From NCBI RefSeq assembly GCF_003347015.1, contig NZ_PNFB01000008.1:1-64000 (forward strand): a DNA stretch of 64,000 nucleotides. Direction: 5' to 3'. Below the pieces are notes generated by a model. The model did not search any database. It was not told the origin of the DNA and saw nothing but the letters and a program-made list of their open reading frames with translations. This document shows, one piece after another, positions 42,585-51,322 of this stretch. Within the stretch, counting starts at the first letter, position 1, and every line of letters starts with the position of its first letter. Origin of the DNA: Brachybacterium sp. YJGR34. GTDB taxonomy: Bacteria; Actinomycetota; Actinomycetes; Actinomycetales; Dermabacteraceae. A program made the translations under genes and the position numbers.

Positions 42585-43145
42585 TCAGCGGTTCCAGCCA
42601 TGGGCCGCGCGGACCGCGGTCGCCACCCGGTCGAAGACCGGCCTCTCCAGCCGCGCCCCCTCGCGCCGCACGGCCGGGAGCGCGAGCCGCAGCAGGCGGT
42701 CCGCGCGCACCTCGGAGGATCGGCCCCGGCGGTCCCAGGCTCCGGCCCCGATGTCCACCCAGGTCGCGCCGTGGGTGTCGACGGCGACCCGGCCGGCCTC
42801 GGCGTGATCGCGGGAGGTGAGCATGAGCGCGACGAGCACCCGACCCCGACCGTCGGTCCCGCCCACGGCGGCGTCCTCCTCCGCGAGCACGAGCACGGGC
42901 CGGTCCTTGCCCTGCTGCAGATCCTCCTCGTAGGGGACCCAGGCCCAGACGATCTCCCCGGCGTCGGGGCGGCCGTCGTCCCGCGGGGCGTAGGCGAGGG
43001 CCAGAGGCGGGGTCGCGCGGCGGTCGGTGAGGGCGAGGGCGGCCCGGGGGTCGGACCCCGGCCGGACCCCGGCGCGGCGGTCTCCTCGCCGCAGGGCCCG
43101 CCAGACGCTGCGCAGCGTGGAGGACAGGAGCGCTCTCAGGGACAT
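42585..43145 (-). CDS. PemK/MazF-like protein without visible antitoxin
   Basis: The 186-residue product has a basic N-terminal helix (about 1-30) and then a PemK/MazF-type fold: GEIVWAWVPYEED, GKDRPVLVLAEED, VALMLTSRDH and the closing SEVRADRLLRL…V. MazF-like proteins are ribosome-independent or -dependent RNases. This actinobacterial subgroup usually lacks a partner gene, and none is present here: the 150 bases upstream have no ORF on this strand. The start is ATG 43145 with GGGAAGCGAG upstream; the longer open frame to 43385 runs over the divergent M23 gene. A housekeeping rather than toxin role is possible. Confidence 0.75.
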   Translation of the reverse strand: MSLRALLSSTLRSVWRALRRGDRRAGVRPGSDPRAALALTDRRATPPLALAYAPRDDGRPDAGEIVWAWVPYEEDLQQGKDRPVLVLAEEDAAVGGTDGRGRVLVALMLTSRDHAEAGRVAVDTHGATWVDIGAGAWDRRGRSSEVRADRLLRLALPAVRREGARLERPVFDRVATAVRAAHGWNR

Positions 43146-43296
43146 GGTGCTCGCTTCCCGGACGCTTTGCGCCCCTGGCGGAGGACGGGGGATGCAGGCA
43201 TGGTAGGCGTGCCGGGGTCCCCGGCGCGCCCGCCGATCACGAAGGGCGGGAACGGCGACGAGGGGCTCTCGGCGACGCCCCGGGACGGAGGCCCCC

Positions 43297-43923
43297 ATGG
43301 GGGACGTGCTCGAGCTCGCACCTCCCGGCCGCGGCCGCTGGCTGGTGCAGAACAGCCCGGCCGACCGGGTGCCCAGCCACGGCACCTCCCGCTTCGCGCT
43401 CGCGCACTCGATCGATCTGGTCCCCGTCGACGAGCGCGGCCGCAGCGCCCCGCTGCGGCTGTCCTCGCTGCTGCGTCCGGAGCCGCCGGAGGTCTTCCCG
43501 GGGTTCGGTCGGCCCCTGCTCAGCCCGGCCCGCGCCGTGGTGGTCGGCGTCCACGACGGCGAGGAGGACCATGCGGCCCATCGCGGGCTGCCCTCGGTCG
43601 GCTACGCCCTGACCCAGGGGAGACGCGCCGCGGCCGGCTTCGCCGCGCTGGCGGGGAACCATGTGCTGCTCGCGGTGGACCACGGGGGCGCGACGGTGAT
43701 CGTGGCGCTGTGCCACCTGCGTCGCGGGAGCATCCGGGTGCGGAGCGGCCAGCAGCTCGCGGCGGGCGAGGAGGTCGCGGCCTGCGGGAACTCCGGCAAC
43801 AGCACGGAGCCGCACCTGCACCTGCAGGCCATGACCGCCGCGGATCCCACCACGGCGCGCGCCGTGCCCTTCGCCTTCCCGGACGGGCTGCCGCGCGCGG
43901 GGCAGATCCTCGAGATCCCCTGA
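43297..43923 (+). CDS. M23-type (LytM-like) peptidase fold protein without signal peptide
   Basis: The 208-residue protein has no export signal or membrane helix. It contains RWLVQNSPADRVPSHGT, then ALAHSIDLVPVD (candidate zinc ligands His28 or His37 with Asp40), GNHVLLAVDHG, and AACGNSGNSTEPHLHLQ with the His173-x-His175 pair. This layout is the M23 endopeptidase core. M23 enzymes cut peptidoglycan cross-bridges outside the cell, which conflicts with the lack of a signal, so it may act in the cytoplasm or be non-peptidolytic. ATG 43297 has GGAGG upstream. It is divergent from the PemK-like gene. Confidence 0.75.
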   Translation: MGDVLELAPPGRGRWLVQNSPADRVPSHGTSRFALAHSIDLVPVDERGRSAPLRLSSLLRPEPPEVFPGFGRPLLSPARAVVVGVHDGEEDHAAHRGLPSVGYALTQGRRAAAGFAALAGNHVLLAVDHGGATVIVALCHLRRGSIRVRSGQQLAAGEEVAACGNSGNSTEPHLHLQAMTAADPTTARAVPFAFPDGLPRAGQILEIP

Positions 43924-44019
43924 GAGCACCTGTCCACCGGGCGTGCCGCCTGTGAGGTCGGTCCGCGGGAGAAGGTGGACTGTGAGCGCGGGCCGACCCC
44001 ATGAGACGATGGGTCGATG

Positions 44020-44039
44020 CCCCGCGCACGTGCGCGGGG
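44020..44039. repeat. Perfect 20-bp palindrome upstream of lepA
   Basis: CCCCGCGCAC joined directly to GTGCGCGGGG, 22 bases before the lepA ATG. An imperfect second inverted repeat (GACCCCAT at 43995-44002 with ATGGGTC at 44009-44015) lies just upstream. The 20-mer could be an operator or, if transcribed, a leader hairpin. Confidence 0.5.
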
Positions 44040-44061
44040 GTGCGCTGCGACGAGAGGAACA

Positions 44062-45948
44062 ATGCCGGTGACCCCCAGGATCGCTGCCGATGAGGCCCGG
44101 GACATCCTGCCCGCGTCGACACCCCAGGAGCGGCTCCGCAACTTCTGCATCATCGCCCACATCGACCACGGCAAGTCCACCCTGGCCGATCGGATGCTGC
44201 AGATCACCGGGATCGTCGACGAGCGCGCCATGCGCGCCCAGTACCTCGATCGCATGGACATCGAGCGCGAGCGCGGCATCACCGTCAAGAGCCAGGCCGT
44301 GCGCATGCCGTGGCAGGTCGACGGCACCAACTTCGCGCTGAACATGATCGACACCCCCGGGCATGTGGACTTCACCTACGAGGTCTCCCGCTCGCTGGCC
44401 GCCTGCGAAGGGGCGATCCTGCTGGTCGACGCCGCGCAGGGCATCGAGGCCCAGACGCTCGCGAACCTGTACCTGGCGATGGAGAACGACCTCACCATCA
44501 TCCCGGTGCTCAACAAGATCGACCTCCCCGGCGCGGAGCCGGAGCGCTACGCCGCGGAGATCGGCCAGCTGGTGGGCGTCGAGCCCGACGAGGTGCTGCG
44601 CGTCTCCGGCAAGACCGGCCTGGGCGTGCCCGAGCTGCTCGACCACGTGGTGCGCACCCTGCCGCCGCCGCACGGCGAGCCCGAGGCTCCCTGCCGCGCG
44701 ATGATCTTCGACTCCGTCTACGACACCTACCGCGGCGTGGTCACCTACATCCGCGTGGTCGACGGTCATCTGCGCTCCCGCGACCGGATCGACATGATGT
44801 CGACCGGGGCGCACCACGAGCTGCTCGAGATCGGGGTGAGCTCCCCGGAGCCGCACCCCACCAAGGGCATCGGCCCCGGCGAGGTGGGGTACCTCATCAC
44901 CGGCGTGAAGGACGTGCGCCAGTCCAAGGTGGGCGACACCGTCACCACCTCCGTGCGCGGCGCGACGGAGGCGCTGGACGGCTACTCGGATCCCAAGCCG
45001 ATGGTCTACTCGGGCCTGTTCCCCATCGACGGCTCGGACTACCCGGTGCTGCGCGACGCGCTGGACAAGCTCAAGCTCAACGACGCGGCCCTGAACTACG
45101 AGCCGGAGACGTCCACCGCTCTCGGCTTCGGCTTCCGGGTGGGCTTCCTGGGCCTGCTGCACCTCGAGATCATCCGCGAGCGGCTCGAGCGCGAGTTCGA
45201 CCTCGACCTCATCTCCACCGCGCCCAGCGTCGTCTACCAGGTGCTCATGGAGGACGGGACCGAGGTCGAGGTCATGAACCCCTCGGACTTCCCCACCGGC
45301 AAGATCCAGGAGATCTCGGAGCCGGTCACCAAGGCCACCATCCTGGTGCCCAGCGAGTTCATCGGCGCGGTCATGGAGCTGTGCCAGTCCAAGCGCGGCA
45401 ACCTGGGCGGCATGGACTACCTCAGCGAGGACCGCGTCGAGCTGCGCTACACGCTGCCGCTGGCCGAGATCGTCTTCGACTTCTTCGACCAGCTGAAGTC
45501 CCGCACCCGCGGCTACGCCTCGCTCGACTACGACATCTCCGGCAGCCAGGTCGCGGACCTCGTGAAGGTCGACATGCTGCTGCAGGGCGAGCCGGTCGAC
45601 GCCTTCAGCGCGATCGTCCACCGCGACAAGGCGTACTCCTACGGCGTGGAGATGGCGGGCAAGCTGAAGAAGCTCATCCCGCGCCAGCAGTTCGAGGTCC
45701 CGATCCAGGCCGCCATCGGCGCCCGGATCATCGCCCGCGAGAACATCCGCGCGATGCGCAAGGACGTGCTCTCCAAGTGCTACGGCGGTGACATCTCCCG
45801 CAAGCGCAAGCTGCTCGAGAAGCAGAAGGAGGGCAAGAAGCGCATGAAGAACATCGGCAGCGTGGAGGTCCCGCAGGAGGCCTTCATCGCGGCCCTGTCC
45901 GCCGACGAGTCCGCGATGCCGAAGGACAAGGACGCGAAGAAGAAGTGA
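44062..45948 (+). CDS. lepA: Elongation factor 4 (LepA)
   Basis: The 628-residue translational GTPase has the G1 loop AHIDHGKST (32-40), the switch region with [27 protein letters not shown] and the LepA-specific C-terminal domain (residues about 510-628, with [23 protein letters not shown]). It back-translocates or remodels stalled ribosomes at high ionic strength. The start has GAGAGGAACA before ATG 44062. Its TGA overlaps the GTG of the MOSC gene, beginning a coupled string lepA-MOSC-hemW. Confidence 0.96.
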   Translation: MPVTPRIAADEARDILPASTPQERLRNFCIIAHIDHGKSTLADRMLQITGIVDERAMRAQYLDRMDIERERGITVKSQAVRMPWQVDGTNFALNMIDTPGHVDFTYEVSRSLAACEGAILLVDAAQGIEAQTLANLYLAMENDLTIIPVLNKIDLPGAEPERYAAEIGQLVGVEPDEVLRVSGKTGLGVPELLDHVVRTLPPPHGEPEAPCRAMIFDSVYDTYRGVVTYIRVVDGHLRSRDRIDMMSTGAHHELLEIGVSSPEPHPTKGIGPGEVGYLITGVKDVRQSKVGDTVTTSVRGATEALDGYSDPKPMVYSGLFPIDGSDYPVLRDALDKLKLNDAALNYEPETSTALGFGFRVGFLGLLHLEIIRERLEREFDLDLISTAPSVVYQVLMEDGTEVEVMNPSDFPTGKIQEISEPVTKATILVPSEFIGAVMELCQSKRGNLGGMDYLSEDRVELRYTLPLAEIVFDFFDQLKSRTRGYASLDYDISGSQVADLVKVDMLLQGEPVDAFSAIVHRDKAYSYGVEMAGKLKKLIPRQQFEVPIQAAIGARIIARENIRAMRKDVLSKCYGGDISRKRKLLEKQKEGKKRMKNIGSVEVPQEAFIAALSADESAMPKDKDAKKK

Positions 45949-46682
45949 GCACCGCCGCCACCGCGCTCGACGTGGCCATCGACACCTCCCGCGGCGGGCG
46001 GATCGGTGCGGTCTGCGCCGTCGCCCAGCTGTTCGAGGTCCCGGAGCGGAGCCTGATGAGCGGGATCGACAAGCGAGCCCTGGACCGTCCGCTGCGCCTG
46101 CTCACCCACGGCGCCCTGGGCGACGTCCAGGGCGACCGCGAGAACCACGGCGGCATCTTCAAGGCCGTCTACGCCTACTCGCGCGAGGTCCGCGCGGCCT
46201 ACGCCGTCGAGAGCGAGCTGGAGCTGCCCGACGGATCCTTCGGCGAGAACCTCGTGACCACCGGTCAGGACACGGACGAGACGGTCATCGGGGAGCGGTG
46301 GCGGGTCGGCACCGCGGAGCTCGAGGCGACCACCCCGCGCAACCCCTGCGGCACCTTCGCCGCCTGGATCGGCGATCCGCGCTGGGGCCGGCGCTTCACG
46401 GCCGGCGGCCGGGCCGGCGCCTACTTCCGCGTGATGGTGGAGGGGGAGGCCTCCGCCGGCGACGCGATCGAGGTGCTGGACCGCCCTGCGCACGGGATCA
46501 CCATCGGCGACGCCTTCCGGGGCCTGACCCCCGGCGACGCCCGCGCGTTGCTGGACTGGGCGCAGGAGAGCGGCACGGTGCTCTACGACTCGCTGGTGGG
46601 CTCCGCGCAGAACGCGCTGCGCCGTGCGGGGGAGGATCCCGCCTTCCCCGATGCCCTGCGCTCGACGGGCCGCGGGCTGTGA
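45945..46682 (+). CDS. MOSC-domain protein (YiiM-like)
   Basis: The 245-residue protein has the MOSC core: [39 protein letters not shown] and the conserved cysteine Cys135 in [12 protein letters not shown] proteins bind or transfer the molybdenum-cofactor sulfur and, in the YiiM group, reduce N-hydroxylated compounds such as 6-hydroxylaminopurine. The C-terminal 45 residues are helical. GTG 45945 overlaps the lepA stop and its own stop overlaps hemW, so it is coupled to both. Confidence 0.85.
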   Translation: MSTAATALDVAIDTSRGGRIGAVCAVAQLFEVPERSLMSGIDKRALDRPLRLLTHGALGDVQGDRENHGGIFKAVYAYSREVRAAYAVESELELPDGSFGENLVTTGQDTDETVIGERWRVGTAELEATTPRNPCGTFAAWIGDPRWGRRFTAGGRAGAYFRVMVEGEASAGDAIEVLDRPAHGITIGDAFRGLTPGDARALLDWAQESGTVLYDSLVGSAQNALRRAGEDPAFPDALRSTGRGL

Positions 46683-47839
46683 GCGCGGCGCAGGGTCCGC
46701 TGTCCGTCTACATCCACGTGCCCTTCTGCGCGGTGCGCTGCGGGTACTGCGACTTCAACACGTACACCGCGACCGAGCTCGGCGGCGGGGGATCGCAGGC
46801 CGAGTACCCGGCGAACGCGATGCGGGAGATGGACCTGACGCTCGCGGACGACCGCGCGGCGGGCTACGAGTACGACGCCGTGTCCACGGTCTTCTTCGGC
46901 GGCGGCACCCCCACGCTGCTGCCCGCCGACGATCTCGTCGCGATGCTGGAGCACCTGCGCTCGCTGATCCCGCTCGCGGACGGCGCCGAGGTCACCACCG
47001 AGGCCAACCCCGATTCCGTCACCCGCGCCTCCCTCTCCCGATTGGCCGACGGCGGCATCACGCGCGTCTCCTTCGGGATGCAGTCCGCGGTCCCCTCGGT
47101 GCTGGCCACGCTGGACCGCACCCATGATCCGGAGAAGGTGCCGCAGGCCGTGGCCTGGGCGCGCGAGGCGGGGCTCGAGGTCAGCCTGGACCTCATCTAC
47201 GGCACACCGGGGGAGACCCTGGGCGACGTCGAGACCTCCGTGCGGGCGGCGCTGGCGTGCGGTGTCGACCACCTGTCCGCGTACTCGCTGATCATCGAGG
47301 GCAACACCGCGATGGCCCGGCAGCTGCGCCGCGGCGAGCTCGAGGCCCCGGACGCCGACGACATGGCGGACAAGTACGAGCTGATCGACGATCTGGCCCG
47401 CGCCGACGGGCTGTCCTGGTACGAGGTCTCCAACTTCGCCCGCACCCCGGCCCGGCGCTCCCGCCACAATCTCGCCTACTGGCAGGGCGGGGACTGGTGG
47501 GGGATCGGGCCCGGCGCCCACCGCCACCGCGACGGGCTGCGCGCCTGGAACCTCAAGCACCCCAGCCGCTATGCCGCGACGCTCGCGGCCGACACCCTGC
47601 CGGTGGCGGATTCCGAGCAGCTCTCCGCGGAGGACCGCCTGGTCGAGCGGATCATGCTCGAGCTGCGGATCGCCGACGGCCTCGCGGTGGAGGCGATCCC
47701 GGCGCCGAGGCGTCACCAGCTCGCCGTGCATCGCGACCGTGGTCATCTCGAGGCCGCCGCCCTCGAGGACGGCCGCGCGGTGCTCACCCGCGAGGGCCGG
47801 CTGCTGGCCGACGCGGTCATCCGCGACCTCGTGCCCTGA
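46679..47839 (+). CDS. hemW: HemW-type radical SAM heme chaperone
   Basis: The 386-residue radical SAM protein has the cluster motif CAVRCGYC (Cys17, Cys21, Cys24) followed by Asp-Phe, not the fourth Cys of HemN, which fits HemW, a heme-binding chaperone. Other features are FFGGGTPTLL, EANPDS, SFGMQS, DLIYGTPGET and SAYSLIIEGNT. It is often annotated as oxygen-independent coproporphyrinogen III oxidase; the missing Cys argues against that activity. GTG 46679 overlaps the upstream stop. lepA-hemW-(hrcA-dnaJ) clustering is widely conserved. Confidence 0.9.
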   Translation: MSAAQGPLSVYIHVPFCAVRCGYCDFNTYTATELGGGGSQAEYPANAMREMDLTLADDRAAGYEYDAVSTVFFGGGTPTLLPADDLVAMLEHLRSLIPLADGAEVTTEANPDSVTRASLSRLADGGITRVSFGMQSAVPSVLATLDRTHDPEKVPQAVAWAREAGLEVSLDLIYGTPGETLGDVETSVRAALACGVDHLSAYSLIIEGNTAMARQLRRGELEAPDADDMADKYELIDDLARADGLSWYEVSNFARTPARRSRHNLAYWQGGDWWGIGPGAHRHRDGLRAWNLKHPSRYAATLAADTLPVADSEQLSAEDRLVERIMLELRIADGLAVEAIPAPRRHQLAVHRDRGHLEAAALEDGRAVLTREGRLLADAVIRDLVP

Positions 47840-47879
47840 GCGCTTCCCCCTGCCGTCCACCCCGGGGCACACTGGTGAG

Positions 47880-48251
47880 ATGACGAAGCCCACCACGGTC
47901 GAGGAGTACATCGCGGAGCACGAGGAGCCGGCGGGCGAGGTGCTCCGGGAGCTGAGGGCCCTGAGCCGGGAGGTCGTGCCGGCCGCGGCCGAGGAGCTGA
48001 AGTGGGGCTCCCCGGCGATCGTGCACCCCCGCGGCACCATCCTCCTCGTCTACAGCGCGCACCGCCGGCACGCCAACATCACCTTCACCCCCAGCACGCG
48101 GGAGGCCTTCGCCGCGGAGCTCACGACGTTCGAGACCGGGAAGGGCAGCGTGAAGCTCTTCTACGACCGGCCCGTGCCGCGCGAGCTGCTGCGGCGGATG
48201 ATCGCCCACCGCCTGGAGGAGTTCGAGCGGCGCGGCGTGCTGTGGATGTGA
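47880..48251 (+). CDS. DUF1801 (YdhG-like) protein
   Basis: The 123-residue protein has the DUF1801 core: TVEEYIAEHEEP, ELKWGSPAIVHPRGTILLVYSAHRRHANITF and KGSVKLFYDRPVP. These small alpha/beta proteins are sometimes linked to iron-sulfur or stress functions, but no activity is established. ATG 47880 has a GGTGAG just before it. It follows hemW by 41 bases and is followed by two hairpins, so it is the last gene of the lepA group. Confidence 0.8.
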   Translation: MTKPTTVEEYIAEHEEPAGEVLRELRALSREVVPAAAEELKWGSPAIVHPRGTILLVYSAHRRHANITFTPSTREAFAAELTTFETGKGSVKLFYDRPVPRELLRRMIAHRLEEFERRGVLWM

Positions 48252-48270
48252 CCCCGGCCCGCTGACAGGA

Positions 48271-48306
48271 GGAGCCCCCGGGACCGGTGCGGGTCTCGGG
48301 GGCTCC
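48271..48306. terminator. Hairpin after the lepA group
   Basis: Arms of 14 bases (48271-48284 and 48293-48306), complementary except at one position that pairs as G-U in RNA, with an 8-base loop. It follows the DUF1801 stop by 20 bases. Confidence 0.75.
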
Positions 48307-48310
48307 GAGC

Positions 48311-48332
48311 GTCCCACGGCGTGCCGTGGGAC
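48311..48332. terminator. Second hairpin, likely terminator for the DUF4870 gene
   Basis: GTCCCACGGC (48311-48320), GT, GCCGTGGGAC (48323-48332): perfect 10-bp arms. It lies just past the end of the minus-strand DUF4870 gene, so each convergent gene has its own hairpin. Confidence 0.75.
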
Positions 48333-48339
48333 CTGGCGA

Positions 48340-49056
48340 TCACTTCACCAGGCGGATGGAGACCGGGTAGTTCCAGTACTCGCCCTGGTTCGCCTTGACG
48401 GCGGCGATGATGGAGAAGATCAGCTGGACGAGTGCCGGCAGGCCCACCAGCGGCATGAGGAAGAACCCGAAGCCGAGGGTGATGATGCCGAAGAGGGTGA
48501 GCACGATGCCGAGCACGATCTGCACGATGACCACGGCGATCGCGCCGTTCAGGGCCTCTGCGGCGTGGAAGCGCGTGAAGCGGTTGCGGTCCTTGTAGAT
48601 CAGGAAGATGATCAGCGGCCCCACCCAGCCCAGGAAGCCCCAGCTGAGCGCATGCCCGAGGATCACCGAGAGCTGGGCGAACATCGCCCACAGCTTCCCG
48701 TCGGCGTCGGTGGTCGGCTGGCCGGTCAGGGGCCCCTCGAAGACGCCCTTGGTGCCGGGCGGCGGCACGTCGAGCACCGGGCTGCCCTGCGGCGGTGCGC
48801 CGTACTGGGGGCCGGGGGCGCCCTGCGGGTTCTGCGGGGCCGGGGCGGAGTACGGGTCAGAGGCCGGCGGCGCCGCGGCGGCGGGATCGACGGCATAGGG
48901 GTCGTGGGGGTGCAGCGCCGGGTCCGAGGTGGGGCTCCCGGCGTCGAGGTCGAAGGGGTCGTCGCGGTCCGTCCGAGGGGGCTGGGGAGCCTGCTCGTCG
49001 GCGGGGGCGCCCGGCTCGGACCCGTACGGATCGTGCGGATGCGGAGTCTGGCTCAT
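48340..49056 (-). CDS. DUF4870 membrane protein with long Pro-rich N-terminus
   Basis: The 238-residue protein begins with a disordered 110-residue segment rich in Pro, Asp, Ala and Gln, containing three copies of an HPHDPY / SDPYSA-type unit. It then has three hydrophobic helices of a DUF4870 (Tic20-like) domain: about 122-150, 165-190 and 192-218, with LIYKDRNRFTRFHAAEALN between the first and second. The function is unknown. ATG 49056 has GAAGAAGGA upstream and TAGGCT (minus strand, 49112-49117) as a candidate -10. Confidence 0.85.
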   Translation of the reverse strand: MSQTPHPHDPYGSEPGAPADEQAPQPPRTDRDDPFDLDAGSPTSDPALHPHDPYAVDPAAAAPPASDPYSAPAPQNPQGAPGPQYGAPPQGSPVLDVPPPGTKGVFEGPLTGQPTTDADGKLWAMFAQLSVILGHALSWGFLGWVGPLIIFLIYKDRNRFTRFHAAEALNGAIAVVIVQIVLGIVLTLFGIITLGFGFFLMPLVGLPALVQLIFSIIAAVKANQGEYWNYPVSIRLVK

Positions 49057-49190
49057 GGTTCCTTCTTCCCACGGGCCGGCAGCGAGGGCCGGCGGCTGAC
49101 CTGATGGTTCCAGCCTACCGAGTCGGGGTCGCGCGCGCCGCGCGGCGAACCGCCGGGTCGTGCGGGGGGTATCCCCCAGGAGCGGTGCGC

Positions 49191-50075
49191 TCAGCCCTGG
49201 TCCACCGTCACGAAGTCGATGAGCTCCTCGATGCGGCCCGAGAGCGTGGGCTCCACGTCCGCGTAGGAGCGGACGGTGGACAGGATCCGCTTCCACCCCA
49301 GGCCGATGTCGGCCATGTCCTCATGGGGCCAGCCGAGTGCGGCGAGGGTGCCCACCTTGATGTCGGTGCCGCGGGGGATGTGCGGCCATTCCCGGATGCC
49401 CACGCGCGCCGGCTTCACGGCCTGCCAGACGTCGACGTACGGGTGCCCCAGCACGGTGACGTTCCCTCGGGCGCCCGGGAGGTTCATCACCTCGGCGGCG
49501 ATGCGCGACTCCTTCGACCCCGGCACCAGGTGGTCGACGAGGATCCCCAGGCGCCGGCCGGGGGCGGGGCCGAACTCCCGGACGCGCTCGGCGAGGTGGT
49601 CGGCCCCCTCGAGCTGCTCGACCACGATGCCCTCGATGCGCAGGTCGTGGCCCCACACCTTCTGCACCAGCTCGGCGTCGTGGGTTCCCTCCACCCAGAT
49701 CCGGGAGGCACGGGCGGTGCGGGCCTTCGCCCCCTCGACGTACACGGAGCCGGAGGCGGAGCGCTTGCGCGCCGGGGCCGGTGCGGCGGTGGGACGGGTG
49801 AGCGCGACGGGGCGGCCGTCGATCATGAAGCCCGGACCCAGCGGGAAGGTGCGGCGGCGGCCGCGGCCGTCCTCGAGCTCCACGACCAGCTCGCCGGCGA
49901 TCTTCTCCACCCGGGTGATGGCACCGGTGAAGCCGGTGGAGGCCTCCTCGACCACGAGATCCCGCTGGGCGGGGAGCTCGCGGGCGGCGGGGCGACGGCG
50001 GTGATGGGCGGGCGGACCGGAGGAGAGCACGTCGGAGCCGTACCGGTCGGGGAAGCGATCGGAGGGTGCAGGCAC
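49191..50075 (-). CDS. DUF3097 family protein
   Basis: The 294-residue soluble protein matches the actinobacterial DUF3097 family, recognised by GSVYVEGAKARTARASRIWVEGTHDAELVQKVWGHDLR and GILVDHLVPGSKE, a TOPRIM-like wording (VEGxxDAEL, LVDH) that suggests a nucleic-acid or nucleotide enzyme. The biochemical role is unknown. The N-terminal 90 residues are basic and variable. The start is GTG 50075, 7 bases after TACCGT. It is divergent from hrcA across a 126-base region that holds both promoters. Confidence 0.82.
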   Translation of the reverse strand: MPAPSDRFPDRYGSDVLSSGPPAHHRRRPAARELPAQRDLVVEEASTGFTGAITRVEKIAGELVVELEDGRGRRRTFPLGPGFMIDGRPVALTRPTAAPAPARKRSASGSVYVEGAKARTARASRIWVEGTHDAELVQKVWGHDLRIEGIVVEQLEGADHLAERVREFGPAPGRRLGILVDHLVPGSKESRIAAEVMNLPGARGNVTVLGHPYVDVWQAVKPARVGIREWPHIPRGTDIKVGTLAALGWPHEDMADIGLGWKRILSTVRSYADVEPTLSGRIEELIDFVTVDQG

Positions 50076-50082
50076 GCGCGAT

Positions 50083-50088
50083 ACGGTA
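50083..50088 (-). promoter_or_regulatory. -10 box of the DUF3097 gene
   Basis: TACCGT on the minus strand ends 7 bases before GTG 50075, a leaderless layout. Confidence 0.45.
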
Positions 50089-50144
50089 CACCGATGGCGC
50101 GACACCCGTGGCGAACGCCTCCCGCGGTCCCCGCCGGGGACGCG

Positions 50145-50176
50145 TAGGATTAGCACCTGGCAGGGTCGAGTGCCAG
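50145..50176 (+). promoter_or_regulatory. Degenerate CIRCE operator with -10 box, upstream of hrcA-dnaJ
   Basis: TTAGCACCT (50150-50158), exactly nine bases, then GAGTGCCAG (50168-50176). The CIRCE consensus is TTAGCACTC-N9-GAGTGCTAA; each arm here matches at 7 of 9 positions. TAGGAT (50145-50150), a good -10, touches the left arm, so bound HrcA would block the transcript start. HrcA, which binds CIRCE, is encoded next. Confidence 0.75.
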
Positions 50177-50201
50177 GCCCCGACCGCACGCGACCCAGGA
50201 G

Positions 50202-51212
50202 GTGAGGACCACGGACGCCCGGAAGCTGCAGATCCTCGGCGCGATCGTCGAGGACTACGTCTCCACGCGGGAGCCCGTCGGATCGAAGTCGCTCCTGGAG
50301 CGGCACGAGCTCGGCGTCTCCGCCGCCACGGTGCGCAACGACATGTCCGTCCTCGAGGAGGAGGGGCTGATCCATCAGCCCCACACCTCCGCCGGACGCG
50401 TGCCGACCGACAAGGGGTACCGCGCATTCGTCGACCACGTCGCGACCGTCAAGCCCCTGTCCGCCCCCGAGCGCCGGGCGATCCGCCTGCTGCTCGAGGA
50501 CGCGGGCGACGTCGAGGAGCTCCTGGCCCGCACCGTGCGCCTCATGGCACAGCTCACCCAGCAGGTTGCCATGGTCCAGTACCCGGCGCGCCGGCAGGCG
50601 CGCATCCGCCACGTCGAGCTGGTCAAGGTCGCCGACTCCCTGCTGCTCGTGGTGCTCATCACCGAGTCCGGCCGTGTGGACCAGCGCACCGTGCCGGTCG
50701 CCGCGGGCCGTCCGGCCGAGTATTACGAGGCCCTGCGGGACCAGCTCAACCGGGCGGTCTCCGGACGGCAGGTCACCGACCTCGCCGTGCCGCTGAGCGA
50801 CTTCCTGGAGTCGCTGGCGCCGCCGGAGCGTCCGGCCGCCGCCGAGGTGGCCGAGCCGCTCGCGGCCCTGGCCGCCACCCGCGCGGAGGACCGCATCGTC
50901 ATGGCCGGCACCGCGAATCTCGCCCGCTCCGCGGAGGACTTCTCCCGGGAGGTCGAGCCCCTGCTGGACGTCCTGGAGGAGCAGCTGGTGCTGCTGCGCC
51001 TGTTCACCGAGATGCACGCCTCCCCGGGCGACGTCGAGGTGCGCATCGGCTCGGAGCTGCACGATTCTGCCCTCCACTCGGCCGCCCTGGTCGGCGCGGG
51101 CTACGGGTCGGGTTCGCACCTCGCGATCCTCGGCCCCAGCCGGATGGACTACGTCGCCGGCATCTCGACCGTCCAGGCCGTCGCCCGCTACGTGTCCCGC
51201 TTCCTCGAATGA
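50202..51212 (+). CDS. hrcA: Heat-inducible transcription repressor HrcA
   Basis: The 336-residue protein has the N-terminal winged helix of HrcA (about 7-78: ILGAIVEDYVSTREPVGSKSL, SAATVRNDMSVLEEEGLIHQPHTSAGRVPTDKGYR) and the GAF-like core. It represses chaperone genes through CIRCE and is stabilised by GroEL. The start is uncertain: GTG 50202 overlaps the AGGAGG (50197-50202), whereas that site is ideally spaced for the ACG at 50211; I keep GTG as the nearest accepted start. dnaJ follows after 110 bases, and the degenerate CIRCE upstream makes autoregulation of hrcA-dnaJ likely. Confidence 0.92.
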   Translation: MRTTDARKLQILGAIVEDYVSTREPVGSKSLLERHELGVSAATVRNDMSVLEEEGLIHQPHTSAGRVPTDKGYRAFVDHVATVKPLSAPERRAIRLLLEDAGDVEELLARTVRLMAQLTQQVAMVQYPARRQARIRHVELVKVADSLLLVVLITESGRVDQRTVPVAAGRPAEYYEALRDQLNRAVSGRQVTDLAVPLSDFLESLAPPERPAAAEVAEPLAALAATRAEDRIVMAGTANLARSAEDFSREVEPLLDVLEEQLVLLRLFTEMHASPGDVEVRIGSELHDSALHSAALVGAGYGSGSHLAILGPSRMDYVAGISTVQAVARYVSRFLE

Positions 51213-51322
51213 CCCTGCCGGGGCCGGCGTCCGCGCGCCGCCCGGCCCCGCCGCCCCGCTCGCCCCGTGCCGGCCGCCGCCCGCGGCCCGGACACCCCGA
51301 CACCCTGTAAGGATCCGCCCCA

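Noticed and set aside
42188-42601. 137-codon minus-strand frame covering the rpsT 5' end and its leader
   Set aside because: It is out of frame with rpsT and would cover its leader and likely promoter; no homology or start signal.
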